This document shows, in pieces, positions 17,266-23,953 of a stretch of DNA of 24,026 nt; the stretch's first letter is position 1; each line of letters starts with the position of its first letter. The stretch comes from Anaerohalosphaeraceae bacterium (GTDB taxonomy: Bacteria; Planctomycetota; Phycisphaerae; Sedimentisphaerales; Anaerohalosphaeraceae): assembly GCA_030671565.1 (NCBI GenBank), contig DAOVIC010000003.1, forward strand, positions 1 to 24,026. Direction: 5' to 3'. Below the pieces are notes generated by a model. It did not search any database. It worked only from the letters and a program-made list of their open reading frames with translations, and had not been told where the DNA came from. The translations under genes and the position numbers were made by a program.

Positions 17266-17286
17266 GTAAAGCCTGCGAGAACAAAA

Positions 17287-17607
17287 ATGCCTACATACGA
17301 TTATAAGTGCGGAAACTGCGACCATATGTTCGAGAAATTCGAATCGATGACCGCAAACCCGGCAAAGAAATGCCCCAAATGTAAAAAGATGCAACTAAAC
17401 CGCCTCATCGGAGCAGGCGCAGGAATAATCTTCAAAGGTTCGGGATTTTACGAAACAGACTACAGAAGCAAAAGCTACACAGAAGACAAAAAAAACGAAA
17501 AAGCAAAAACGGAAACAAAAACAAAAAAGAAAACCGATACAAAAGCAGCAAAAGAAACACCAAAAACCAAGTCCGCAGACAAACCAAAAAAAACCGCAAA
17601 AAAATAA
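17287..17607 (+). CDS. FmdB/CxxC_CxxC-type zinc-ribbon protein with a Lys-rich tail
   Basis: The N-terminus MPTYDYKCGNC with C8/C11 and CPKC with C29/C32 is the small zinc-ribbon domain of the FmdB family (PF09723). The LNRLIGAGAGIIFKGSGFYETDY segment is also typical. From about residue 64 the remaining 40 residues are mostly Lys, Thr, Ala and Glu, a basic disordered tail suggesting nucleic-acid or ribosome association. The cellular role of the family is poorly defined. It follows grpE by 21 bp and is probably the last gene of the dnaJ-grpE transcript. The AAAAAC runs in the tail make the DNA strongly A-rich and slippage-prone. Confidence 0.88.
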   Translation: MPTYDYKCGNCDHMFEKFESMTANPAKKCPKCKKMQLNRLIGAGAGIIFKGSGFYETDYRSKSYTEDKKNEKAKTETKTKKKTDTKAAKETPKTKSADKPKKTAKK

Positions 17608-17635
17608 GCGTTTTTGCCGCATTTAAATGCTTATT
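17603..17635. terminator. Possible bidirectional terminator between convergent genes
   Basis: AATAAGC (17603-17609) and GCTTATT (17629-17635) are perfect inverted repeats, and the palindrome GCATTTAAATGC lies inside. The repeat overlaps the stop codons of both convergent genes (FmdB-like on plus, isochorismatase-like on minus). Position favours a shared terminator, though the loop is long and there is no strong T-run. Confidence 0.4.
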
Positions 17636-18170
17636 TGATCAGTCTTGCGATATCTCTAAAATTCGGATGCTCTGCGGTCTTCAAAAGTTCAAACAGCACC
17701 ATTTCCGTAGAACTGACCTTTGCACCTTCCTGCTGCATCCTTTTTATTCCGATCTTCTTATTGCGTTTGGTCCGCGATGATACCGCGTCGGCTATTACGT
17801 GAACCGCATATCCCTTATCGATCAGGTCGATCGCGGTCTGGGTCACACAAATATGCGATTCGATGCCGCAAAGTATAACATTCTTTACATTCGCTGCTTC
17901 AAGCTGGCTATTAAATTCATCGCTCCCGCAGCAGCTGAAAACAAATTTATCCCCCGGTTCAATTCCATCGAGGTGAGGTGCCAGCTCATCGATTACGGGC
18001 CCCAGCGCCTTCGGGTTTTGTCGGCAAAACAGTATCTTCATTTCAACGATGTTCGCACTGCGGGCAAGTATCTCAAGATTCCGAAAAAGCTGTTCCTTAT
18101 CATACATCAGCTGAGCAAGTTTCCCCTGAACGTCTACTATCGCCAGACAGCTGTTTTCAATCTCGAGCAT
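17631..18170 (-). CDS. Isochorismatase-family cysteine hydrolase
   Basis: This 179-residue protein has the isochorismatase-like alpha/beta fold, related to YcaC and nicotinamidase. The expected catalytic triad is visible: Asp13 in IVDVQGKL, Lys75 in GDKFVFSC and Cys108 in the hallmark GIESHICV (102-109), followed by TAIDLIDKGYAVHVIADAVSSR. It probably cleaves an amide or vinyl-ether-like substrate in the cytoplasm, but the substrate cannot be read from sequence. The ATG start has AAGGAG eight bases upstream. It lies 41 bp after the anti-sigma factor gene on the same strand, so it is likely the third gene of the sigma factor operon. There is no reason to link it to chorismate chemistry beyond the family name. 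Confidence 0.9.
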   Translation of the reverse strand: MLEIENSCLAIVDVQGKLAQLMYDKEQLFRNLEILARSANIVEMKILFCRQNPKALGPVIDELAPHLDGIEPGDKFVFSCCGSDEFNSQLEAANVKNVILCGIESHICVTQTAIDLIDKGYAVHVIADAVSSRTKRNKKIGIKRMQQEGAKVSSTEMVLFELLKTAEHPNFRDIARLIK

Positions 18171-18211
18171 GTGGAAGTCTCCTTGTAAGAAATGTCTTAT
18201 CTTTAGTCGGT

Positions 18212-19237
18212 CTACTGCAAATGTGTAATAGTGATCATCATATCGATCTTTTCCTGATCTTCGAGATCGCCGGAAGAATCATACGAAACAGAACCCGATG
18301 TAAGTTCGGGCCTGACCGGAGCCAGTTTCAGCGGAACGCCATCGGGGCCGATCTCTTCCTGTAAACTGGCAAAATCACTATCAACCTCACGTCTTGGCGC
18401 CAGTGCATTGAAATCAGAAAACGCCCTGGCAAGTTCGATACGATTGCTTATCCTGTCGCGCTTAAAAATACCCTTCACCTGCTCGCAAGTTACGTTCCTG
18501 ACAATAATATCGCTGCCGGCACGATGATCATTGACCACAAGAGTAACGTGCTCGCACCGATCCCATTCAGCATTCAGATCGGAAAGCAAAGCTATCACCT
18601 GCGGCTTAGTACACCTTATCATTGTAGTACGCTTTGGGTCATCGGGCTTGGGAGGTTCGGCACTGCCAAGCAGATCGTTATTATGAAGGGCCTTTGTCAA
18701 AAGCGAATTCATTTGTATAGGGTCGCCAGTTGCCAGATCAAGTGCAACTGAAAAAACCGCAGGGGCAGGAACATTTTCAAGATTTTCAATCGATGCCGCA
18801 GGCGATATTGAAGGAACCGACAAGCCTGCCGGATCAACGGACGCGACATTCGAACTGTTGTGAGAAGACGGTATCATTATGTTAACAACAACGCCGATAA
18901 GACCCCCAAAAAGTACCAGTATTATCGCAGCGGTAACTAACCGTCTCAGCATCAGATGCCTTGCACCTTCCAGTTCGCTGCTGCTAACCGCATAATCGTC
19001 AAGGATACATTTGCGCTCGAGCGATATCTTTGTTTGCTCGAACATATCTGCCGGAGCCTGCTCTATCGGCAACTCATTAAGAAGTGCTTTCATTGCTTTT
19101 AGACGATCAAGTTTTTCACCGATCGCCGGGTTATGCTCCATGAGACGTTTGACCTCTGTACGACTGCGTTCAGGCAACTCGCCATCGGCATAGCAATTCA
19201 GTAATTCATCAAGTTTTTCATCGCTCATTTCAGTCAT
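18212..19237 (-). CDS. Membrane anti-sigma factor
   Basis: This 341-residue protein has a short N-terminal cytoplasmic domain with DELLNCYADGELPERSR (10-26), the usual start of anti-sigma domains, one membrane helix at about 99-122, and an extracytoplasmic part of about 220 residues with no domain I recognise. The zinc motif HxxxCxxC of ZAS-type anti-sigma factors is missing: His35 is present but no paired cysteines. Its ATG overlaps the sigma factor stop codon (ATGA, 19234-19237), a classic arrangement for stoichiometric translational coupling. It presumably holds the sigma factor at the membrane until an envelope signal releases it. The extracytoplasmic half would be the signal-receiving part. 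Confidence 0.85.
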   Translation of the reverse strand: MTEMSDEKLDELLNCYADGELPERSRTEVKRLMEHNPAIGEKLDRLKAMKALLNELPIEQAPADMFEQTKISLERKCILDDYAVSSSELEGARHLMLRRLVTAAIILVLFGGLIGVVVNIMIPSSHNSSNVASVDPAGLSVPSISPAASIENLENVPAPAVFSVALDLATGDPIQMNSLLTKALHNNDLLGSAEPPKPDDPKRTTMIRCTKPQVIALLSDLNAEWDRCEHVTLVVNDHRAGSDIIVRNVTCEQVKGIFKRDRISNRIELARAFSDFNALAPRREVDSDFASLQEEIGPDGVPLKLAPVRPELTSGSVSYDSSGDLEDQEKIDMMITITHLQ

Positions 19238-19842
19238 TTCAGCATCGCTTCCAGAATCTTTCTTAAACTCTTTCTTGCCCTGCTAAGCCTGCTCTTTACG
19301 GTCCCAAGTTCCAGCTCCATGGCTTCTGCAATTTCTATATATGCCATCTGCTCGATATCCCTTAGCACAACTATTGTACGCTGCTGGTCATCAAGCCTTG
19401 AAAGTGCCTGCGACACGATCACGCCCGTTTCTTTTCTCTGCGCCAGCACGATCGGATCGGACGATTTATTATCCACAAGAAAACTGCATAGTTTTTGGCG
19501 GCAGTCATCAGCTTCGTGTGAAACCGCCGCATCCAGGGACTGCATCGACACCTTAAAACGTCTGTTGCAATAATTAAGCGTAAGATTTACCGCAATCCTG
19601 AATAGCCACGTATAGAAAGTACTCTTATATTTAAATGATCCGACCTTTTCTATTACTTTGACAAACGTCTCCTGCGTAAGTTCCGCCGCATCGTCTCTAT
19701 TTCCGGAAATTTTTAAGACGACATTGTATATCCTGTCTTGGTATTTAACGATAAGGCGCTGCATCGCCCGCGAATCGCCCTTCTGGCACTGCCTTACAAG
19801 GGCGGCATCGTCAATACTGATATTTTCCAGTTGTTCCTGCAC
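19234..19842 (-). CDS. ECF-type RNA polymerase sigma factor
   Basis: This 202-residue protein has sigma region 2 at about 30-97 (DRIYNVVLKI, AAELTQETFVKV, TFYTWLFRIAVNLTLNYCNRR) and region 4 at about 143-195 (LDDQQRTIVVLRDIEQMAYIEIAE with LGTVKSRLSRARKSLR), the RpoE-like ECF layout. The linker between regions (about 98-140) contains C114 and C119. The start is GTG (19840-19842), chosen because GAGGA lies seven bases upstream. It is co-translated with the anti-sigma gene. TTGACC on the minus strand (19922-19927) resembles a -35 box, but no good -10 follows at the right spacing, and no typical ECF AAC motif was certain. Confidence 0.93.
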   Translation of the reverse strand: MQEQLENISIDDAALVRQCQKGDSRAMQRLIVKYQDRIYNVVLKISGNRDDAAELTQETFVKVIEKVGSFKYKSTFYTWLFRIAVNLTLNYCNRRFKVSMQSLDAAVSHEADDCRQKLCSFLVDNKSSDPIVLAQRKETGVIVSQALSRLDDQQRTIVVLRDIEQMAYIEIAEAMELELGTVKSRLSRARKSLRKILEAMLK

Positions 19843-19966
19843 TCTGGATTCCTCATTTTACGGATGGTCGAATATACCTGGAACTTCTTTATTTATATAT
19901 GATTACAGATATGACCCCGAAGGTCAAGCCATTTGGTAGTTTTGGAGGCAACGTACTACCTGCTGG

Positions 19967-20494
19967 TCACCTCTGTGCCTTGATCTGGAATGTGTCCGTG
20001 ACGCGTTTTCCATCACCGGTTAAACAAGTCACTTGAAGTATATATTCTGTTCCGGCAACAACACGAAAGCCGATTTTCAGGTCAAAAATGTACGATCTGA
20101 GGTAGTCATGCCAGTATTCATCATTATCCTGTGCATCAAAAAGGTCAATATCCGACGAGATAAACAACCGCTTACCCATAGGCTGAGCTGAACGGGAAAC
20201 AAATTCATACAGTTCGAACCGAAATTTTCCCGGCGCTTTTATCCGTGATCCAAAAGAATCCACAAGATCGAGACAGACCTGCAATTGCGAACCGGCCTCC
20301 CCTTGCTGATGAGACTTCAATGTCGTAAGACCTACAACATGAATTTCATTAACCCCATACGCACATTCCGAAGCGGACACGCCCCCCTCGTCATCGCTCA
20401 AAACCAACGCATCCTCACATCCCGCCAGCAACATAAGAACAGATGCAGCAATGATACCCAGGCAAAAATTTTTCAATAAACACTTCTTATTCAT
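19967..20494 (-). CDS. Putative lipoprotein of unknown function
   Basis: This 175-residue protein has a lipoprotein signal peptide: basic MNKK, hydrophobic stretch about 10-24 and lipobox LAGC with Cys26 as the lipidated residue. The mature part is beta-rich in appearance (FRFELYEFVSR, IFDLKIGFRVVAGTEYILQVTCLTGDGKRV) and may be a beta-sandwich; I recognise no family. It is probably anchored in the outer membrane or the periplasmic face. Its ribosome-binding site, AGAGGG, lies inside the first copy of a 103-bp repeat that begins at the start codon. It ends 124 bp before the sigma factor gene, so co-transcription with it is possible. Confidence 0.75.
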   Translation of the reverse strand: MNKKCLLKNFCLGIIAASVLMLLAGCEDALVLSDDEGGVSASECAYGVNEIHVVGLTTLKSHQQGEAGSQLQVCLDLVDSFGSRIKAPGKFRFELYEFVSRSAQPMGKRLFISSDIDLFDAQDNDEYWHDYLRSYIFDLKIGFRVVAGTEYILQVTCLTGDGKRVTDTFQIKAQR

Positions 20495-20595
20495 TGAGCC
20501 CTCTGAATAACTTACAATTCAACCGTTACGTATGACATAATCCACCGGCAAACGCTTTTTTTGCCGCAGGCGAACAGTTTTTCAGAGCCCCCATT
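20493..20595 (+). repeat. 103-bp dispersed repeat, copy 1
   Basis: This segment matches 22718-22820 without any gap, differing at seven of 103 positions. It is bounded internally by inverted repeats CTCTGAATAACT (20501-20512) and AGTTTTTCAGAG (20576-20587), 11 of 12 complementary. It also contains a strong hairpin, CGGCAAA (20546-20552) / TTTGCCG (20560-20566). It encodes no protein. This copy starts at the lipoprotein start codon and lies downstream of the ribBA stop. It looks like a small MITE-like or REP-like element or a conserved RNA element. Confidence 0.95.
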
Positions 20596-20631
20596 ACTAA
20601 TACCGTCAGTCCACTTGAAAAAATGCTGCCG

Positions 20632-21870
20632 CTATAGATCTTCATCGAGAATATGGCCAAGGCGTCTTTTCTTGGTTCGCAGATAATCAACATTATGCTC
20701 GCCGGGCTCTGCGATCAACGGCAATTGCTCAGTGACAGTGATGCCATAGACCTGCAAACGATTGACCTTCTTAGGATTATTCGTAAGTATCCTGATCTTG
20801 CTCAGACCAAGATCCCTGCATATCTGGGCACCGATTCCATAGTCGCGTTTATCAGCCAAAAATCCTAACTCTATATTCGCATCGACCGTATCATACCCCT
20901 CTTCCTGCAACTTATAAGCATTCAGCTTATTCGCCAGCCCTATCCCGCGACCTTCCTGCCTGAGATAGATCAGTGCGCCTTTGCCTGCTTCTTCGATCAT
21001 CTTCATAGCAGTAATAAGCTGATAACCGCATTCACACCGCTGCGAGTGAAAAAGATCGCCCGTCATACATTCCGAATGCACACGAATAAGGATCGGCTCA
21101 TCATGCTCGACAGGTTTACCATTATCGTCAATATCTCCGACACCGCCCTTACAAAGAGCAAGATGCGGCTCGGCAGAATTCGGGCTTTCATAACCGATCA
21201 ATCTGAACTCGCCATAATCGGTTGGAAGAGCTATAGACTGTATCCTCTTGATAGTGCTTTCTCGCTGGAGCCTGTATTCGATCAGTTTGGCAACTGAAGT
21301 AATCTTCATATCGTGCTCGGCGCAAAATCCCAACAGTTCCGGCACCCGTGCCATAGTCCCGTCTTCTTTCATTATCTCGCATATGACACCGGCAGGCTTA
21401 AGTCCCGCCAGCCCCGTAAGATCGACCGCACCTTCGGTTTGTCCTTCCCGAACGAGGACACCGCCATCGCGCGCCCTTAACGGAAAGACATGTCCCGGCT
21501 TTGCCAGATCGCCGGGCCGTGCACCATCGGCAACAGCAGTAAGGATCGTATGCGACCGGTCAGCGGCACTGATGCCGGTGGTAATACCTTCCCTGGCATC
21601 GACACTGACCGTAAAAGCGGTCCCCAGCCGAGTCGTATTATCGCTTGTCTGAGGATGAAGCGAAAGCTCATCGCATTTTTCACCCGTAAGCGCAAGACAT
21701 ATCAACCCCCTGCCGAATTTGGCCATGAAATTGATCACCTCAGGCGTCGCCATCTCACCGGCAACAACCAGGTCGCCTTCATTTTCACGGTCCTCATCGT
21801 CGACAAGAACTATCATTTTACCCGCACGCAGGTCTTCCAATACCTCAGGTATGCCGCTAAATTGCCCCAT
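20632..21870 (-). CDS. ribBA: Bifunctional 3,4-dihydroxy-2-butanone-4-phosphate synthase / GTP cyclohydrolase II
   Basis: RibBA makes the two precursors of riboflavin, from ribulose-5-phosphate and GTP. From the chosen start it has 412 residues. The RibB half (about 1-200) carries DDEDRENEGD (24-33) and CEIMKEDGTMAR (164-175). The RibA half (about 205-405) has zinc ligands C268, C279 and C281 in RVHSECMTGDLFHSQRCECG and the catalytic YLRQEGRGIGL (302-312). One oddity: the RibB motif normally GHTEA reads GQTEG (143-147), replacing the catalytic His with Gln144 (codon 21439-21441). The frame is open to 21963, but that would extend 83 bases into pgsA. ATG at 21868-21870, ten bases after the pgsA stop, fits the family N-terminus. 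Its ribosome-binding site is poor, implying coupling to pgsA. Confidence 0.93.
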   Translation of the reverse strand: MGQFSGIPEVLEDLRAGKMIVLVDDEDRENEGDLVVAGEMATPEVINFMAKFGRGLICLALTGEKCDELSLHPQTSDNTTRLGTAFTVSVDAREGITTGISAADRSHTILTAVADGARPGDLAKPGHVFPLRARDGGVLVREGQTEGAVDLTGLAGLKPAGVICEIMKEDGTMARVPELLGFCAEHDMKITSVAKLIEYRLQRESTIKRIQSIALPTDYGEFRLIGYESPNSAEPHLALCKGGVGDIDDNGKPVEHDEPILIRVHSECMTGDLFHSQRCECGYQLITAMKMIEEAGKGALIYLRQEGRGIGLANKLNAYKLQEEGYDTVDANIELGFLADKRDYGIGAQICRDLGLSKIRILTNNPKKVNRLQVYGITVTEQLPLIAEPGEHNVDYLRTKKRRLGHILDEDL

Positions 21871-21880
21871 ATTACCGTTC

Positions 21881-22504
21881 TTAATTGTGGTTTCGCTTAT
21901 TTTCAGCTTCTTCAAACGCTTCAATATAACCGATTCCCTGCCGAATGTAAATAAAAGTTGCAATTACTGCCACAGACGCCGCCGACCACCAAATAATCCT
22001 CACTACATAGCTCCATCCGCTGAAAACCGAATATACCTCAGGGGCGATAAGAATACTTCCCACCATAAGCGACTGAAGAAATGTACCTACTTTACCCGCA
22101 AGCTGCGGAACAACATGGGCACTGCCTGTCGTCAAGTGAACCGTAATAAAACCAAGCAGCAAAAACAGGTCTTTGCCGATGACCAAAACCACGATCGTAG
22201 GCGGCAATGTATATCCCGCTATCGCCGTTGAACTTCTCGCAAGCAGAATACAGGCACAGGTTACAAGCAGTTTATCCGCCATAGGGTCAAGAAAAGCCCC
22301 AAGCCGGGTCGTCTGACGCATAGCCCGGGCAAGATAACCGTCAATCACATCGCTTACACACATAAATATAAATATCAGTAATGCGCCGTATCGATAATAC
22401 CTGCCCCCGTCTACCCCGCCTGCCGCCTTGATCATAAATATCACAAAAGGAGCTATCAGCAGAATACGCATGATCGTTATCTGGTTCGCCAAGGTCAACT
22501 TCAT
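21881..22504 (-). CDS. pgsA: CDP-diacylglycerol--glycerol-3-phosphate 3-phosphatidyltransferase
   Basis: PgsA forms phosphatidylglycerophosphate, the committed step to phosphatidylglycerol, in the cytoplasmic membrane. The 207 residues are mostly membrane helices. The CDP-alcohol phosphotransferase motif is complete: DGYLARAMRQTTRLGAFLDP (residues 55-74) followed by MADKL, giving DGxxAR-x8-GxxxDxxxD. The N-terminus LTLANQITIMRILLIAP is typical of PgsA. The start codon overlaps the stop of an 18-codon upstream ORF (ATGA), and an AGGGA lies 11 bases upstream. ribBA follows with a 10-bp gap. Other CDP-alcohol transferases (for example cardiolipin or phosphatidylserine synthases) share the motif, but the N-terminus and length favour PgsA. 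Confidence 0.9.
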   Translation of the reverse strand: MKLTLANQITIMRILLIAPFVIFMIKAAGGVDGGRYYRYGALLIFIFMCVSDVIDGYLARAMRQTTRLGAFLDPMADKLLVTCACILLARSSTAIAGYTLPPTIVVLVIGKDLFLLLGFITVHLTTGSAHVVPQLAGKVGTFLQSLMVGSILIAPEVYSVFSGWSYVVRIIWWSAASVAVIATFIYIRQGIGYIEAFEEAENKRNHN

Positions 22505-22557
22505 AATAAAATCGTCCCTAAAATAAAACCATTACCGAAGGCAATCATCCGCTTCAT
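22501..22557 (-). CDS. Possible 18-residue hydrophobic leader peptide overlapping pgsA
   Basis: ATG (22555-22557) follows AGAGGG at close spacing and opens 18 codons encoding MKRMIAFGNGFILGTILL. The stop TGA overlaps the pgsA ATG as ATGA (22501-22504). The peptide has a basic start and a hydrophobic remainder. The overlap is of the kind used for translational coupling. It lies downstream of a good promoter. No comparative evidence is available, so it may be a regulatory upstream ORF, a tiny membrane protein or chance. Confidence 0.4.
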   Translation of the reverse strand: MKRMIAFGNGFILGTILL

Positions 22558-22655
22558 TTAACCCTCTATTAAGAATAGTGGGTAAGGGACAATGGCCCGC
22601 ATAAGTGAATCCAAAAATCCACCACTTCTCTCTTTGCCTCTTTTCCCTATTTCCA

Positions 22656-22682
22656 ATTATAACAATAAATCGTCACAAGCAA
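22656..22682 (-). promoter_or_regulatory. pgsA: Extended -10 promoter for pgsA-ribBA
   Basis: On the minus strand the -10 is a perfect TATAAT (22656-22661) with an upstream TGT, giving the extended -10 TGnTATAAT. TTGCTT (22677-22682) lies 15 bp upstream as a weak -35, acceptable for an extended -10 promoter. The leader to the small ORF would be about 90 nt and to pgsA about 145 nt. Confidence 0.62.
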
Positions 22683-22717
22683 TATCTTTCTTAAATAAAA
22701 ATGGCCCTGAAAGGCCA

Positions 22718-22820
22718 ATTGAGCGCTCTGAATAACTTACAATTTAACCGTTACGTATGGCCTAACCTACCGGCAAACGCTTTTTTTGCCGCAGGCGAAC
22801 AGTTTTTCAGAACCCCCATT
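22718..22820 (+). repeat. 103-bp dispersed repeat, copy 2
   Basis: Same orientation as copy 1 and 2225 bp away, aligned without gaps with 96 of 103 identical bases. The terminal inverted repeats are 22726-22737 and 22801-22812 (10 of 12 complementary), and the CGGCAAA/TTTGCCG hairpin is identical. The two copies bracket ribBA, pgsA and the pgsA promoter. Confidence 0.95.
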
Positions 22821-22888
22821 TTTTACTTTCCGCCATCTTCGAATTAAATTAGCCGAACCTTCGCCTTCCAATATCGTAAATTATTTAT

Positions 22889-22932
22889 AACCTGTCAGGG
22901 AGGGTGTCGATACATCCAGCGGTGAGCAGGTT
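22889..22932 (+). other. Stem-loop with conserved-looking closed structure
   Basis: AACCTG (22889-22894) and CAGGTT (22927-22932) form a perfect outer stem. Inside, GGGTGT (22902-22907) and ACATCC (22912-22917) form a second stem with loop CGAT and one G-T pair. The asymmetric internal loops (7 and 9 nt) are what a small ligand-binding or processed RNA might show. It lies about 110 bp before the metallophosphoesterase start and could be in its leader. No known riboswitch class was recognised. Confidence 0.35.
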
Positions 22933-23043
22933 TGAACTTACAACACTGGTCACAATAAAAAAATTGCGCCGATACGCAGATAAGTGCTGCTGCGGTGTAT
23001 ATTACGGTTTTCAGTGTGGAATTTTATCGCCCTAAAGGGTGCA

Positions 23044-23925
23044 ATGAGACAAATAATGCCAATAAAACATTTAACTTGTTCAAAAAAAAGACGTTACCTG
23101 GGCGGCTCCGCCATCGCGAAGCTCGGCTTTTGCACTTCATGGGCAATAAAAGCCGATGCCCTGGAACCTGATTGGATAGAGACTGTAGAAGTTGACTTCC
23201 ATCTGCCAAACAATCACCAGGAATTTCGCGGCAAACGCATCGTCCACATCAGCGACATGCACTGCAGCCGCACCGTAACAGAAAAATATCTCCGCCACTG
23301 CGTCGACCGCGTAAACAGCCTCGACGCCGACATCGTTCTGCTGACAGGCGACTACGTCACGCACGACTTCAAAGGCAAATACCGCCACAAAGCCGTCGAA
23401 CTTATCGGAGACATTAAAAGCAAACTCGGAACCTTCGCATGCCTCGGCAACCACGACTACGGAATAGGCAGCCTCATCAGATCGCGCAGAAGCGACCTGC
23501 TGGCACACCTTACATCCGGCATGAAGGAAAAAGGCGTAAAACTTCTCCGCAATGATTCGCACATGATCGAAATAGAAGGCAAGCCCCTTTGGTTCGTCGG
23601 ACTCGGCGACATATGGGCCGAAGATTTCCATCCGGGCAAAGCATTTTCGAAAGTGCCAAAGGGCCAGCCCGTAATAACCCTGCTCCACAACCCCGAAGGC
23701 GTCAAATTATTAAAGCACTTCCCAGCCGGCGCAGTAATGAGCGGCCACACCCACGGCGTCCAGCACCCATTCGCCACATCGCTGAAAATAATCGGAAACC
23801 GCCGGTTCCACGCGGGAATGTATCACATCGGCGACAAAAAACTCTACGTAAACCGCGGCCTCGGAAGACTGGGACAAATGATCTGCAACCCGAGACCGGA
23901 GATCACTCTACTGACGATCCAGTAG
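23044..23925 (+). CDS. Calcineurin-like metallophosphoesterase (YaeI-like) with Tat-like N-terminus
   Basis: The protein has 293 residues from ATG 23044. Dinuclear metal-site motifs are all present: SDMH (70-73), GDY (102-104), GNHD (135-138), His215 in LLHNP and GHTHG (234-238). The closest style is the YaeI/LpxG-type phosphoesterases, which hydrolyse phosphodiester or pyrophosphate bonds, some on lipid substrates. The N-terminus SKKRRYLGGSAIAKLGF (13-29) resembles a twin-arginine export signal, as seen in E. coli YaeI (SRRRFLQ), so it may act in the periplasm or be membrane-anchored. The frame opens at 22984; the first 20 codons are not needed, and AAAGGGTG sits just before the 23044 ATG. 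A later ATG at 23056 is also possible. The gene is not obviously linked to pgsA, from which it diverges. Confidence 0.87.
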   Translation: MRQIMPIKHLTCSKKRRYLGGSAIAKLGFCTSWAIKADALEPDWIETVEVDFHLPNNHQEFRGKRIVHISDMHCSRTVTEKYLRHCVDRVNSLDADIVLLTGDYVTHDFKGKYRHKAVELIGDIKSKLGTFACLGNHDYGIGSLIRSRRSDLLAHLTSGMKEKGVKLLRNDSHMIEIEGKPLWFVGLGDIWAEDFHPGKAFSKVPKGQPVITLLHNPEGVKLLKHFPAGAVMSGHTHGVQHPFATSLKIIGNRRFHAGMYHIGDKKLYVNRGLGRLGQMICNPRPEITLLTIQ

Positions 23926-23953
23926 CAAACCTGCAAAAGGAGCGAGGACTATA

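Larger units (their letters stand above)
22505..22983. other. Divergent intergenic region upstream of pgsA and the metallophosphoesterase
   Basis: About 480 bp hold the 18-codon ORF, the pgsA promoter, repeat copy 2 (22718-22820) and a stem-loop at 22889-22932. A short hairpin, TGGCC-CTGAAA-GGCCA (about 22702-22717), lies directly before the repeat. No flavin riboswitch-like sequence was recognised even though ribBA is in this transcript. Confidence 0.6.

Noticed and set aside
21871..21963. Longer ribBA N-terminus starting at 21963
   Set aside because: It overlaps pgsA by 83 bases and adds 31 residues unlike RibBA; the family N-terminus begins at the ATG at 21870.
22915..22960. tRNA fragment suggested by GGTTTGAAC
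   Set aside because: It resembles a T-loop, but the flanking bases do not pair as a T-arm and no acceptor or anticodon arm can be drawn.
22505..22983. FMN riboswitch controlling ribBA
   Set aside because: The conserved flavin riboswitch segments are not visible in the pgsA leader, and ribBA follows pgsA with no room for one.
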